Source of the DNA: Cryptomeria japonica
Lineage: Eukaryota; Streptophyta; Pinopsida; Cupressales; Cupressaceae
Reading direction: 5' to 3'
DNA length: 64,000 nucleotides
NCBI RefSeq assembly: GCF_030272615.1
Contig: NC_081415.1
Location: 366,677,667 to 366,741,666, forward strand
How positions within the stretch are numbered: the first letter of the stretch is position 1; every line of letters begins with the position of its first letter. The notes under the pieces are model-generated. The model was not told where the DNA came from and ran no database searches. It saw only the letters and a list, made by a program, of their open reading frames with translations. Of the stretch, positions 23,094 to 33,178 are shown in pieces. The position numbers and the translations under genes were made by a program.

Positions 23094-23103
23094 TCACCCA
23101 ACA

Positions 23104-23423
23104 TTCATATAGCTTATTATTCATTTATATAGCTTATTATCCATTCATCTAGCTTAATATTCACTCATCTAGCTTAATCTCGCATACATTTAGCTTATTC
23201 TTGTGCTCATATAGATTAAATCCTTCGTCTTGGTGTAGTCTAGTGACTAGTATTGCTTATACAAATCTGAGAGCAATTCTATACTTGCATCTTTTAGAAG
23301 GCAATAGGTCGATTTGTTATGGTTTTTATATTCATGATTATATCTGTATAACCATGCATGCAATGACTTAATTGAAGTGTTGTGTCTTATAGCTTGCAGA
23401 CTTGTCCACTTTTCACAAACACA
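23104..23423 (+). repeat. Tat-F 5' LTR, right part
   Basis: It matches 60640-60959 of the 3' LTR. It starts with the right ttcat copy and contains four to five degenerate units of ATTCATCTAGCTTA over the first 100 bp, also present in the 3' LTR (60645-60745). It ends ACAAACACA. Confidence 0.9.
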
Positions 23424-23427
23424 TTTT

Positions 23428-23445
23428 TGGCACCCACTATGGGGT
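23428..23445 (+). promoter_or_regulatory. Tat-F primer-binding site
   Basis: TGGCACCCACTATGGGGT begins 4 bases after the LTR end, starting with the TGG complementary to a tRNA CCA tail. I cannot name the tRNA from memory. It differs from the site of Tat-R (TGGCACGCTCGATGGGAC) in the middle. Confidence 0.75.
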
Positions 23446-25508
23446 AGAAGACCATCTTTCATCCTCGCAGATTAGCTTACTTTTATTTATTTTAGATTGA
23501 TTTTTTGGATTTTTTCCGTACATTTTCTGCAAAAACTCATATGAGTTTTCACAGAGGCCCGAATGACAAAATGTAGGTATGCATGGTCCGTCGCAAATTA
23601 TCATACGTCTCGGTGAGAGTACTCGTACGGTATTCTGGTTTTTTGTATTAAAATAGACTACAATTTTGGGGTTTTTTTATTGAATTTTGATGATACTAAT
23701 GCTAACCCTGGCTTGTTTTCTGTTTGTCTGGGAGATTTTGACAGCCTCATCATTTTTTTGCAGAACGCTTGTCAAAAAACATGTCTGTCGCACAAAAATA
23801 ATATGACTACTGATTCATTGTTTTTGCTAGTTGCCTAAGGAGATTCAAGTGGACATCGTGTATTCTTTAAATTCATTTTTAGGCACTTAAATTTCTATCT
23901 AGTTAATGAAAAAATCTGTCTTTTGTGTTTTCAAAAATTTCTAAGAGGTAGGAGAGTATGCTCTTGTCTGCACAAACAATCAGAAATCTAGACCCTCGAA
24001 AAATTTTCTAAATTTGAGATTTGTGTACCTTTAGCAGGCCTGTCACGATGGAAAAAATTAATCACCATGTGAGAATGACCCAAGTGAGTACAACTAGACC
24101 TGATAATTCCAACTCACTATAATAAATAGGCCTCTGGTGATTAAAGTCTCAAAGGACGGGATTATTTGAGTTTTCTCTTTGAGATCTCTCATATCGAACA
24201 TTTTGTAGGGCATCGTGGTCTTAATCATGTTTACGTGACTACAAATTGTTTCGTTACCTTGTCGAGCTATAGGCCTCAATCATGCTTACGTGACTTCAAG
24301 GGGTAATTTCGAACGTAATTCCTGACTTAGAACTATAAGATAGAGGCTACCCGATTCACCTTTGAAAGGGGGATAATCTTTGTGCAAGAGAGATAGTAAC
24401 TCTCCCAAGATACTTGTCATTTCGTGCCCCCATTAGTGTTTGGAGTCGGCTAATACGGCATTGAGAATCCATTGCGTGAGACTCAATGGCCGTATTCTGA
24501 TTAGCTATTGGGTGTGTACTTGAGTCTGCAAGAAAAGGTTTTCTTCTCTAAGACAACTTCTGTAGGGTTAGCATGTTGTGCTTTAAGTCATTATACATCT
24601 TGTGTGTTTACTGTGTTTCCATCCCTGAAACTAAAATTGAAATACTGAAACTGGAGAAAACAATCAACAACTCAATGATAAGAAACTCTGTCCTAGTCAA
24701 AAACTAGTCTCTGTCAGTCATCAAAAACTCTGTCCTAGTCAAAATTTGGTCTCTATCAGTCATAAAAACGTTTTCCGTATCAGAATCTTGTCTCTGTCCA
24801 ATCCATTGTTGTACGAGTCTACTGAATTATCATCTAGCTATATATGAGTTATAATATGAGTCCTAATTGGTCTTGTCAGTTTATCCTCTGGCCCTGTCAG
24901 AATTATCGTGTTGTTATTAGAAAATTGTCGTCTGACCTTTAGCATACTGTCGTATGAGTAATCATCATACTCATCAGATTTTTGCCAAGAGGTCATTAAA
25001 CTGGCATGTGAGTTTAGGTAGCAACTCATACAAGAAACTTTCTCTATCATCTAGGAACTATTAAATTGTTGTCTATGTCATAAAACTCTATCATATGAAT
25101 TTATGATTTTGTCAGTCCAGAAACTTGTCTGTCTACACACTTTTCTAGAATTGTTATACTTGCCTAATTGGTCTACAGTGAGCGTATATCTAGTCATCAT
25201 AATTCTGAGCATAAACAATCTTGATAGTGTACCCTTGTCGTTGTGTTGCACAATTTCGTTGATCATCTTTCAGCTAGTTCAATCAACTACTTATCATACT
25301 TAAGTTACTTTGATCATGTCTTATATAGGATAGATCGTTCCTGAAACCAAACCGAGTCTTAGTCACTTCTCTCAAATCAAACTAAGCTACTTAGATCACG
25401 TCTTATATAGGATAGATCATTCATGAAACCAGACTGAGTCTTAGTCACTTCTCTCAAATCACTACATCAAACAAACAACTAGCTTTTTATCAATCCTTAT
25501 CTCCCACC
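23446..25508 (+). other. Tat-F leader between primer-binding site and gag
   Basis: The two kilobases contain no supported gene. The leader contains repeated CTGTCCTAGTCAAAA- and TCTCTGTCAGTCAT-like motifs (24690-24780) and several CTCGTACGAG-like dyads. Long leaders are usual in Tat elements. Confidence 0.6.
25301..25463 (+). repeat. Tandem duplication of 82 bp in the Tat-F leader
   Basis: Two copies with period 82 each contain TCTTATATAGGATAGATC (25319 and 25401) and GAGTCTTAGTCACTTCTCTC. They differ by a few substitutions. Confidence 0.85.
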
Positions 25509-27275
25509 ATGTCGGGAGAAAGACAAGCTGCTAAACATGATACTTATGGCAATCTCAGCACCCATGCTAATGATAGTGATTCCTCATCTAGCGAGTCTGA
25601 AGCCTCTGAACCTACAGAAGTTGTTATAAATAGCTATCAAAAGGATAAATATTTCCAAAAAATTATGAAGATTATCATGGCTAGAGAAAAAGAAGATTAT
25701 TTTCTAGAGCTAGCAAAACAAGGCGCTAAACTTCCTACTTATTATAACATTGAAAACTTTATCACTAAAGAGGAAGAGACACCTTTAGCATTGGTAAACA
25801 AACAATTGCAAGCATTACAGACTGAAATCACAAAAATGAAAAACAAGGATAAATTATCAAAGCAATATTCTCTGGACACGATATGCCCATTCCCATTTGA
25901 CAAAAACCTTTACATGCCTCCATTTCCTTCAAGACTGGAGATTCCTAAGTTTAAAAAATATGATAGTAATGTAGATCCTCAAGACCATGTCAGAGAATTT
26001 TGTGCTTTATGTATGGAGTTCATGCATGAACAAACATATCTCATGCGCCTTTTCCGGAGGAGTTTAGGAGGACAGGCTATGGAATGGTTTTCAAGCCTAC
26101 CTATGGAAATTAAAAATTTTGAGGAATTAGTCGAATTGTTTCTCCAACAATACTCCTATAACATTCATCATCGAGTCACTATGATTGAGCTTTGCAATAC
26201 CAAACAGAAAATAGGAGAACCTTTTCTCACTTTGATTCAACATTGGAGAAAGATGTTCTCTAGATATTCACGGCCTATTCCATATTCTAAGAAGATGGAT
26301 ATGTTTGTTAATAACCTGATCCCTGAATTGAAATACAATATCCAAATGCAAGTGTACCCTTCATTCAACAAAATGGTAGATAGTTCCCTCAAAATGGAAG
26401 ATGTGCTTATAAAGAAAGGAGATGTATAACTTTGGAAAGAAACACAACAAGGCTCTAGTTCCAAACAAAATAACAAATACTGGAAATACAACAAAGATAA
26501 CAACAAAAACATTGTTAGTGATGGAGTGACATTGTTAAAACAAAATCAAAACCCATAATATTTAATCTAGCTAGTGGCACACGCACTCAAAGCAGCTGAA
26601 ATTGCGGCAGAAAATCCTCCGAAGAAATCAAAAGAGTGGTTTAAAGAGAAACCTTGGCTTTCAAAGCCTAAACACGATTTCACTCCTCTGGAAGAATCAT
26701 ATGAATCAACTCTGAAAACTTTATTGGCAAATTATCTGATAACATTTACAGACAACTCTAGACCATATGATCCAGAAGTTAAACCCAAATGGTGGAGGGA
26801 AAACGAGTACTATGAATATCATCGAAACAAGGGTCATACAACAAACAATTGCATGAAACTCAAACATGAGATCCAAGACCTCATCGATGCTGGCAAAATT
26901 GTTGTTGGAAATCACACAACTAACATTGATTACAAAGCCTTTAAAGATCCCTTGTCTGTTTATGAACAAGGTGATTCCTCAAAATACAAGGGAGGTGCCA
27001 AAGTCAATTACACCTACACTAACAATGACAATGTGATCAACATGATTGAACCTTCCCAATCCGAGTATTGCAACATGATCATAGTGAAAGATAAAAAAAA
27101 TAAAACACAAACTGCAAATGTTGTAACCCACACTCAAAAGAAGGTTACTCTCAAAGGAGCTAGTTCCTCAACTCCTGATCAAACAACATCAAACCTACCG
27201 ACATCTTCAAACAGGCAACCAAATACAATCATGGCTAAATATAAGCAGCTGGCTTCATCATCCTCTTTTTGTTAA
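25509..27275 (+). pseudogene. gag: Tat-F Gag
   Basis: The ATG at 25509 sits in a good context (CACCATGTC). The first 306 codons are open, with a Ser/Glu-rich N-terminus and then the retrotransposon Gag domain: MPPFPSRLEIPKFKKYD, RLFRRSLGGQAMEWFSSLP, CNTKQKIGEPF. A TAA at 26427 and two further stops near 26557 and 26568 interrupt the same frame, which reopens to 27275. The second part holds a knuckle-like block YYEYHRNKGHTTNNC, the degenerate form of the C-x2-H-x4-H-x4-C finger of Tat Gags (the first Cys is Tyr here). It forms the capsid/nucleocapsid of the element. Frame is lost again before the protease. Confidence 0.88.
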
Positions 27276-27339
27276 ACATTGTTGAACAATTAAAATGAAC
27301 CACTGCTCAAATCTCCATTTTTGAACTGCTTAGATCTCT

Positions 27340-28026
27340 TCTGTTCATAGAGAGATCTTGGACAAAGCTTTGCTCACTACTAATGTCCCCAAAGATTTAG
27401 ATGTAGATTGGTTTCAATCTATGGTGGGTCACCTGACTTTGCCTCATTACCTCACCTTCTCTGAAGAATATGACAATTCATTGAATCACCCACATAACCG
27501 GCCATTACACATTGAAGCTATGATCCATAAACACTAAGTCAAACGTGTTTTGATAGATGGAGGCGCTAGGTTGAATATTTATACCTACAGTTTACTAACA
27601 TAGTTGGGATTTTCTGAACATGTCATTGATCCAACAAAGAAAATAACAATCAAAGCTTATGATGAAGAAGAAAGAACCTCTAAAGGTATGGTTCTATTTC
27701 CAATCAGGGTAGGACCTGTGGAGAGAGATGTTATTTTCCATGTGCTTGAACTTCCTCTTTCATACATCTTGTTGGGGAAGCCATGGATTCATGAGCTACA
27801 AGCAGTACCATCTACCTATCATCAATGCTTGAAATTTGAAGTCAGTATTCCTGATGATACAAGTTACACCTATAGTGCAATAAAACAGTGTATTGATACC
27901 ATTGTTCCTTATAACAGAGAAGCCTCTACAACTGAAAGTTCAGAAACTTTGATGAAAGACCTAGAAAAGAAATTGAAAATCTCAGACACTAGCATGGATG
28001 GATACAAGATAGAACCTATACTTTAA
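27340..28026 (+). pseudogene. pol: Tat-F aspartic protease
   Basis: The frame is shifted by one relative to Gag. The catalytic motif is VLIDGGARLNIY (Asp codon 27556), and the C-terminal block is SYILLGKPWIHELQAVPSTY near 27760-27825. DGGA is the usual Tat form of the DSGA motif. TAA (27537) and TAG (27601) stops flank the active site, so no active enzyme is made. The protease matures the polyprotein. It is followed directly by the G-patch segment in the same frame. Confidence 0.85.
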
Positions 28027-28029
28027 CTA

Positions 28030-28368
28030 ATGTCTCTTCCTCCATCGCCAAGACAATTTGGAAAACCATCAAAGGCTATGAAGCCACAAACTTCAACTCC
28101 AAATGTCATTTATGATGGTTTTTTTGTACAGTCCTCTACTTCCCTTGCAGATGAAATAGAAAAAGAGGTTGTTCTCAAATGTCTTTTCAAAGAAGATAGT
28201 GAGAACAAAGAAGTGCAACACTATGAGATTTCCCCTGAACAATATGGTCCAGGCTATAAGATGATTCAACGTATGGGATATTCAGGTACCGGTCCTCTGG
28301 GCAAGCGTCAAGAAGGTATTGTTAAACCTATTCAGCTACAAACTAAGTCTACAAATGATAAAGTTTGA
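28030..28368 (+). pseudogene. Tat-F G-patch segment of the polyprotein
   Basis: It is in frame with the protease after one TAA. The block GYKMIQRMGYSGTGPLGKRQ (about 28252-28311) has the aromatic and glycine pattern of the G-patch, a short domain known from RNA-processing proteins and from the protease end of betaretroviruses. The same block in Tat-R reads GFKILQKFGYDGKSPLGLRK. It would bind RNA or activate a helicase; its role in the element is unknown. The remainder is polar linker. Confidence 0.75.
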
Positions 28369-29845
28369 CTTGGATACAATCTAGGAGAGTCATAAAATCA
28401 AAAACATACTTCTCATCATCAGTCTAAGTGGAGAGAAAAGATACTACCTTCAACATCACAAGAAGTAAATACTCAACAAACTCAAGAAGAGTATGAAAAT
28501 GAACAAGAAGAATTGGCAATCAAGACAGAAGAAGCAACTGGTAATCAAGTTCCAATTGTATCAACAGTGACACTGCAAGGAGTAGAAATCCTAGAAGTTA
28601 TGAGAGAAGAAATCGAAGGAATTAAAGAGTTGTTTTCACAACTAAACATTCTGGTCACATACACAGGTAGAATGCAAATAGATAATTCAAAAACTGACTC
28701 GAATGAGTATGAATAGGGTCCAGATCCTCTCTTAGATACATCTATAGAAGAAACTCTTGAAGAACCTAGTGATATCATAGATGAAGCACAAGAGATAATA
28801 TGCTTGACGCTGCAAAAGGAAATAGAGGAAATCAGATTAAAAAGACAAGAAGACTATGAACAACAGATGAAAGAAGAAAGAACAAAGAATATTCTTCACC
28901 TACTATATCTCCCTCTAATGAGATAGATCCAATCAGGTGCAGAACTACCAATGAATAATTGGAGGCTACAAAAGTAGGGCCAGTCATTAGTCTAGAGGAA
29001 GCTGAATGGAAAAGATGACAGAGACTAACAAAGTCATCAAGGTTATATCAATAGGTATGTCAAATACAAGTGATCATTGAACCAAATCACGAAGGAACTT
29101 GTAGCATCAAAGATGTAGATATTGATACTATACATAATTTCACTAAGCCACTTCAAGAAGAGTCAAATACTTATCTTATGACTTTGATCACTCTAAAATA
29201 AGATCTATTTATGATATTACCTATTCGACACCAAACTATGGCTACTTTGTCATGAATGTCGAAACTCTGTCCACTGAACCTGTTACTGTCAAACCACGAT
29301 ATGTAATCTGGTCTGAAGTAGAGGACAGTGCTAGTGGTAGGTCTATTGGGTTAGATACCCTACATACTAACGTAAACTTTGATAATCATGTTCTAACTCT
29401 TCTTGGTCTTAAGATGCTTGTGCAAGGTAGTCTTCTAAAACTTGACTTGTCAGTCTAAAGTTGTGATGATAATGTCGTGAATCCCCTTGAACCTATTAAT
29501 ATTTTATCCCTGGTACATCCTGAACTTATTGACTGTACTCTCCAAGATCAACCTTTGCCAATAACTATATATTAGCCTGTTATCTTAATGCAGTTGAACC
29601 AATGGATTCTTCCACCAGTGAACAAAGTGATAACATGACAGCAGCAAATGTCAGGTATCTTAGTCGCAAAAAACAAAAAAAGAAAAATAAGAGTTTTGAT
29701 GGTGAAAACCACACTGTGGTGGTGTTAGAATCAAAATAGAAAAATAAAGGACGTACCTAATGGTGAAAACCTCTCTGAGGTGCCTGAAGGTGAGATACTT
29801 GACATTTTGCCTTATCACTTTCAAGAGCGATCATCAATGCTAATT
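28369..29845 (+). pseudogene. Tat-F spacer between G-patch and reverse transcriptase
   Basis: This is a low-complexity, Glu/Lys-rich coding remnant with many stops and at least one frameshift (open parts 28513-28716 and 29252-29458). The last part (about 29695-29845) aligns by eye with the Tat-R spacer at 43180-42960: HTVVVLESK against HVVVLSDPK, and a shared SSML block directly before the insertion point of Tat-R. It has no catalytic motif. Confidence 0.65.
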
Positions 29846-29850
29846 CAACT

Positions 29851-30641
29851 TGTTTATGGTGAAAATGGAAACAACAACATTGAAAGACTAAATAGATTCA
29901 ACCACAAAACCCTAGCCTAACAACAACAAAGATCCACCATAACATATGAAGATTACCTAAGACAATGCAAATCAAATGAAATCACAAAGATTATACCATC
30001 ACATGTCCAATAGGGTTTGGATCTCCATTTTTCCTATCTCCATTGATCTTGCTTGATATATTTTCTCTCAGATTTTATATGTGCACAAGAGCTCAACAAA
30101 AAACAGAAATGTGGTTGCAAGTAGGATCGCATATGAAAGTTCAAAAGTGTAGTGTAGTCAATTGATCAGTCCGTTAGTTAGTTGGGGATTTGATAATGAA
30201 GAAAGCATCTCCTTATATAGAAGACACAATAAGAAATGGAGGGATAAGATTGAGAGGTGTAAAAGATAAATGGTCGGCTATGATTAGAGGGTAGGTAGAG
30301 AAAATATGAAAATAATGAAAGGGTAGGTAGTGTAGGAATTAAGAGATGAATGACATGTGTCATAGGTAGAAAAGGTTAATGAATTAATTAAATAAATAAA
30401 GATTTATTTAATCAATAGAGGAAGTGGGATCAATTAAATAAATAAGATATTTATTTAATTTAGGAAAAGGATAATTTAAATAAATAAATGTATTTATTTA
30501 AATGAGAAATAAGGCTAGAAGAGGATAAATGAATTAATTAAATAAATAAAGATTTATTTAGTTAATAGAAGAATTAGGCTTAGATAATAAAATAAATAAA
30601 GATTTTTATTTAATTAGACTAGACAATTTTAGGTGTCTACA
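29851..30641 (-). repeat. Tat-R 3' LTR
   Basis: It is nearly identical to 50669-51459. A TATA box (TATATAAG, minus) lies at 30212-30219, and a stretch of AAATAAATAAA repeats lies between 30380 and 30610. Confidence 0.93.
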
Positions 30642-30655
30642 TTTTGCCCCTCTTT
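30642..30655 (-). promoter_or_regulatory. Tat-R polypurine tract
   Basis: On the minus strand AAAGAGGGGCAAAA abuts the LTR start TGTAGACACC. It has the same GGGGCAAA core as the tract of Tat-F (59663-59675). Confidence 0.85.
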
Positions 30656-31169
30656 GAGACAATGTAGCTTGTTGCGTTGTTTCAAAGAAGATAATATGAA
30701 CTGATACAAAGTTGCCCCAAGATGGGAATGATATGCCCCCTCGAGAGATTGGATGAAAATGTCTGGAAAGGTCACCAAAAATCTCTTGATAAGAAAGAAA
30801 GGCTAGAATGGACTGACCGAATAGGATAGAGTGACAGAGTCACAGGATAATGAAGACTGACTCAGGCGAGTAGGGCTAGGGCTAGGGCTAGGGTAGTCTA
30901 TAAAATAGATCACAAGGGAAATACATCCTCAATGTCATCCACGCATCCAAGAGATCAGAGTGCAGAGAGAGAATAGGCAGCAGTAGTCAACAGTGATGGC
31001 ATTGGTTCACAGATTCGATCGCATTCGCCGATTTCAGAGGCCAGCAGAGGTAGGAGAGCCAGTAAGTATCGCAAAACCTCTTTGTACTTTGTTGGAATAA
31101 ATGTTGTCATTAATGCATGCTAGGTAGCATATTTAATTCATTTTAGAATATGTCAAACAAGGTCAAAAA

Positions 31170-31440
31170 ATGCCAAGGCGCGTCTGTGCTGGTGCCAAGC
31201 GCGTCTAGGTTAGCTAGGCGCATTTGTGTTTGTGTTAGGCGTGTCTGTGCAGGAAAAAGCGTCTATGTCGAATGTGAGCGCGTCTACATTGTGCAGGCGC
31301 ATTTGTGTTATGTGGGCACGTCTATGCAGAGCAGGCGCATCTATGCAGAACATAGGCACGTCTGTGTATTTCAGGCGCGTTTGTGCAATATGTAAGCACA
31401 TTTATGTCATGAAGGTGCATTTGTGTCTTTTAGGTTGAAT
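31170..31440. repeat. Degenerate tandem repeat with GGCGCGTCTGTG core, Tat-R 3' region
   Basis: About a dozen units of roughly 20-25 bp vary around GGCGCRTYTRTGY. The plus-strand open frame through them (31150-31395) is a by-product of the repeat. The complementary motif CACAGACGCG recurs in the Tat-R leader (48840-49030 and 50210-50570). Confidence 0.85.
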
Positions 31441-31443
31441 CGG

Positions 31444-31960
31444 CAGTTCTGTGATGAACATACGTTGTCGATTGGATAAGCTACTGAGAGCATACACTCA
31501 AGCAGGTCCTCTAGGGAAGACTAGAATAGCAGATAGGGCTAGGATTGACAATTCTGTGATAGAACATACATTACCAATTAGGAAACTACTCGAGAGGATA
31601 CACTCAAGTAGAGGCCTTAGGATAGGATAGATCGAGGTACTTTGTGATGAACAGTGAGCACCAAGACATAGTACTTTATGATGAATATGGAGTACTAATA
31701 TGAGCAACACTTTGTGATGAACAGGGAGTGCAAATATGAGCAGCACTTTGTGATGAACAAGGAGTGCAAAATATGTTGTACTTTGTGACGAACAGGGAGT
31801 ACCACTAGGATCAATAGAAACACTTTGTGATGAACAGTGAGTGCCACTAGGATAGAAGCAACACTTTGTGATGAACAGTGAGTGTCACTAGGATAGAGTA
31901 TCATAAGCACTTAAGATAAAAAGCAGCATTTTGTGATGAACAGGGAATGCCACTATGACT
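31444..31960. repeat. Tandem repeats of CTTTGTGATGAACAG units, Tat-R 3' region
   Basis: There are two units of about 105 bp (from 31444 and 31550, each with TGTGAT-GAACATAC and CACTCAAG), followed by eight units of 35-66 bp with ACTTTGTGATGAACAGGGAG (31639, 31673, 31709, 31744, 31781, 31821, 31862 and 31928). This is the hypervariable zone between integrase and 3' LTR. Confidence 0.88.
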
Positions 31961-32052
31961 GACATGATTGATTTACTTGACTGCAAGAGTACCTACCTAT
32001 GCTAGAGTCATGGGAGAGATTCCCATCGACTCAGAGGTTATGACCAGAGCTA

Positions 32053-33178
32053 ATGTTTGAGGATAGAGCCATGATTGAGGTTATGGGTTTGCGATTCATT
32101 TTGTATGTGCCTGAGTTTCGGGCGAACATGGGATTGCTGACTGCACTTGCTAACAAATGGCACACTAAGACATGCACGTTCCATTTGGCGATGGGTAAGA
32201 TGACAGTCACCTTGGAGGATGTGTATAGGATCCTAAGGATACCGATCGATGGGGAGTTGATACCCTATGATCGAGATGGAGATAGGGATGCTCTGAGATG
32301 AGTGTTTCAGGATCCAAGACTGAAGATGAGGGCTGGACACGTGGCGTGGGATACCATGACACAGACCAGATTGGCACTACCAGCAATGCTGGGAGGAGTG
32401 ATCAGTGGGTTCCTGTGTCCAGATAGAGTGACATGAGGGTTGGCTATAGGCTAGGGGAGCACATTGGAGACACAGCATACTAGATATGCCTGGGAACCGT
32501 GCATGCTGGCACACTTGTATTATGAGCTTCATCAGTTCATATACCATGGATCCGTAGGATTGGGCTGCGGAGTGACATTATTATAGGTATGGGCTTATGA
32601 GCATCTATCGGTGACCCAACCGATACATTTTAGAGGCACGGGCCATGGGTGCAGTTTTGTGCATTTATATGATATGATTACCTTGCAGCCACAAATCGGG
32701 AGACTGGAGCACTGGCGCAGGGTCATTGATGAGATTGACACTGTGGTATGGAGACCATACCGAGAGTGTGAGGCATGGGAGGATGATGCAGTGGAGCTAC
32801 CATACACCTTCATGAGTAGGTATCTAATTGGGCAGACGCCCTATGTACTGGAGAGGCAGTTGGTTGACATGGTTTGCAGGCATTTCGGCAGGATTCAGCG
32901 AAATGTCATGGGGTTCTGGGATGTATGCTCGGATAGTGAGAGATCAGGCACACTTTAGGCCATTGTTATCATATGATCAGGTAGTGATGCATCTAGTAGA
33001 GATGGTGCCCATACCTTGGGATATGTGGCCAGAGATAGAGGATGCAGGGATGGATGCAGAGTATACTACATATTTGGCTGAGCATCCATTTCCACGACTG
33101 ACAGACCCAGGGGATCAGATAGATGGAGATGGTGGGGGTGATGAGGATGATGATGGAGATGATGGGGGTAGAGGTTGA
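32053..33178 (+). pseudogene. Plant mobile domain (PMD) ORF, antisense to Tat-R pol
   Basis: From ATG 32053 the frame gives a block CTFHLAMGKMTVTLEDVYRI, then RIPIDG, and later WEDDAVELPYTFMSRYLIG with VDMVCRHFGRIQ. These are the hallmark pieces of the PMD, a domain of plant transposon-derived proteins. The frame is broken by a TGA at 32299, three more stops to about 32585, and a frameshift near 32920; the tail is Asp/Gly-rich. It is transcribed, if at all, opposite to gag-pol. The same domain lies antisense in Tat-F (57160-58091), so it belongs to the family. Its role in the element is unknown. Confidence 0.8.

Larger units (their letters stand above)
17165..23103 (+). mobile_element. Element X: 5.9-kb insertion of unknown class
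   Basis: The uninterrupted 3' LTR of Tat-F has a single ttcat (60640-60644) where the 5' LTR has ttcat at 17160-17164, then 5,939 bp of foreign DNA, then ttcat at 23104-23108. This proves an insertion with a 5-bp duplication (6 bp, attcat, is also possible). The ends read TATTGTCC and CCCAACA. I see no direct repeat of the left end at the right end and no long terminal inverted repeat. Contents in order are a palindrome array, a pyrimidine-rich stretch that could be a transcript start, a second palindrome array, a 1,211-codon ruined ORF of unknown function and a subterminal hairpin. Class undetermined: no transposase, reverse transcriptase or Rep/helicase motif was seen. Confidence 0.75.

Noticed and set aside
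17165-23103. X as a Helitron
   Set aside because: A subterminal hairpin is present, but the ends are not TC and CTRR, a 5-bp duplication flanks it, and no Rep/helicase motif is seen.
30871-30896. Telomere-like TAGGGC repeats
   Set aside because: Only about four degenerate units of a sequence that differs from the plant TTTAGGG; most likely local slippage.
31150-31395. Cys-rich small ORF (plus)
   Set aside because: It is a direct translation of the degenerate tandem repeat; no independent coding evidence.
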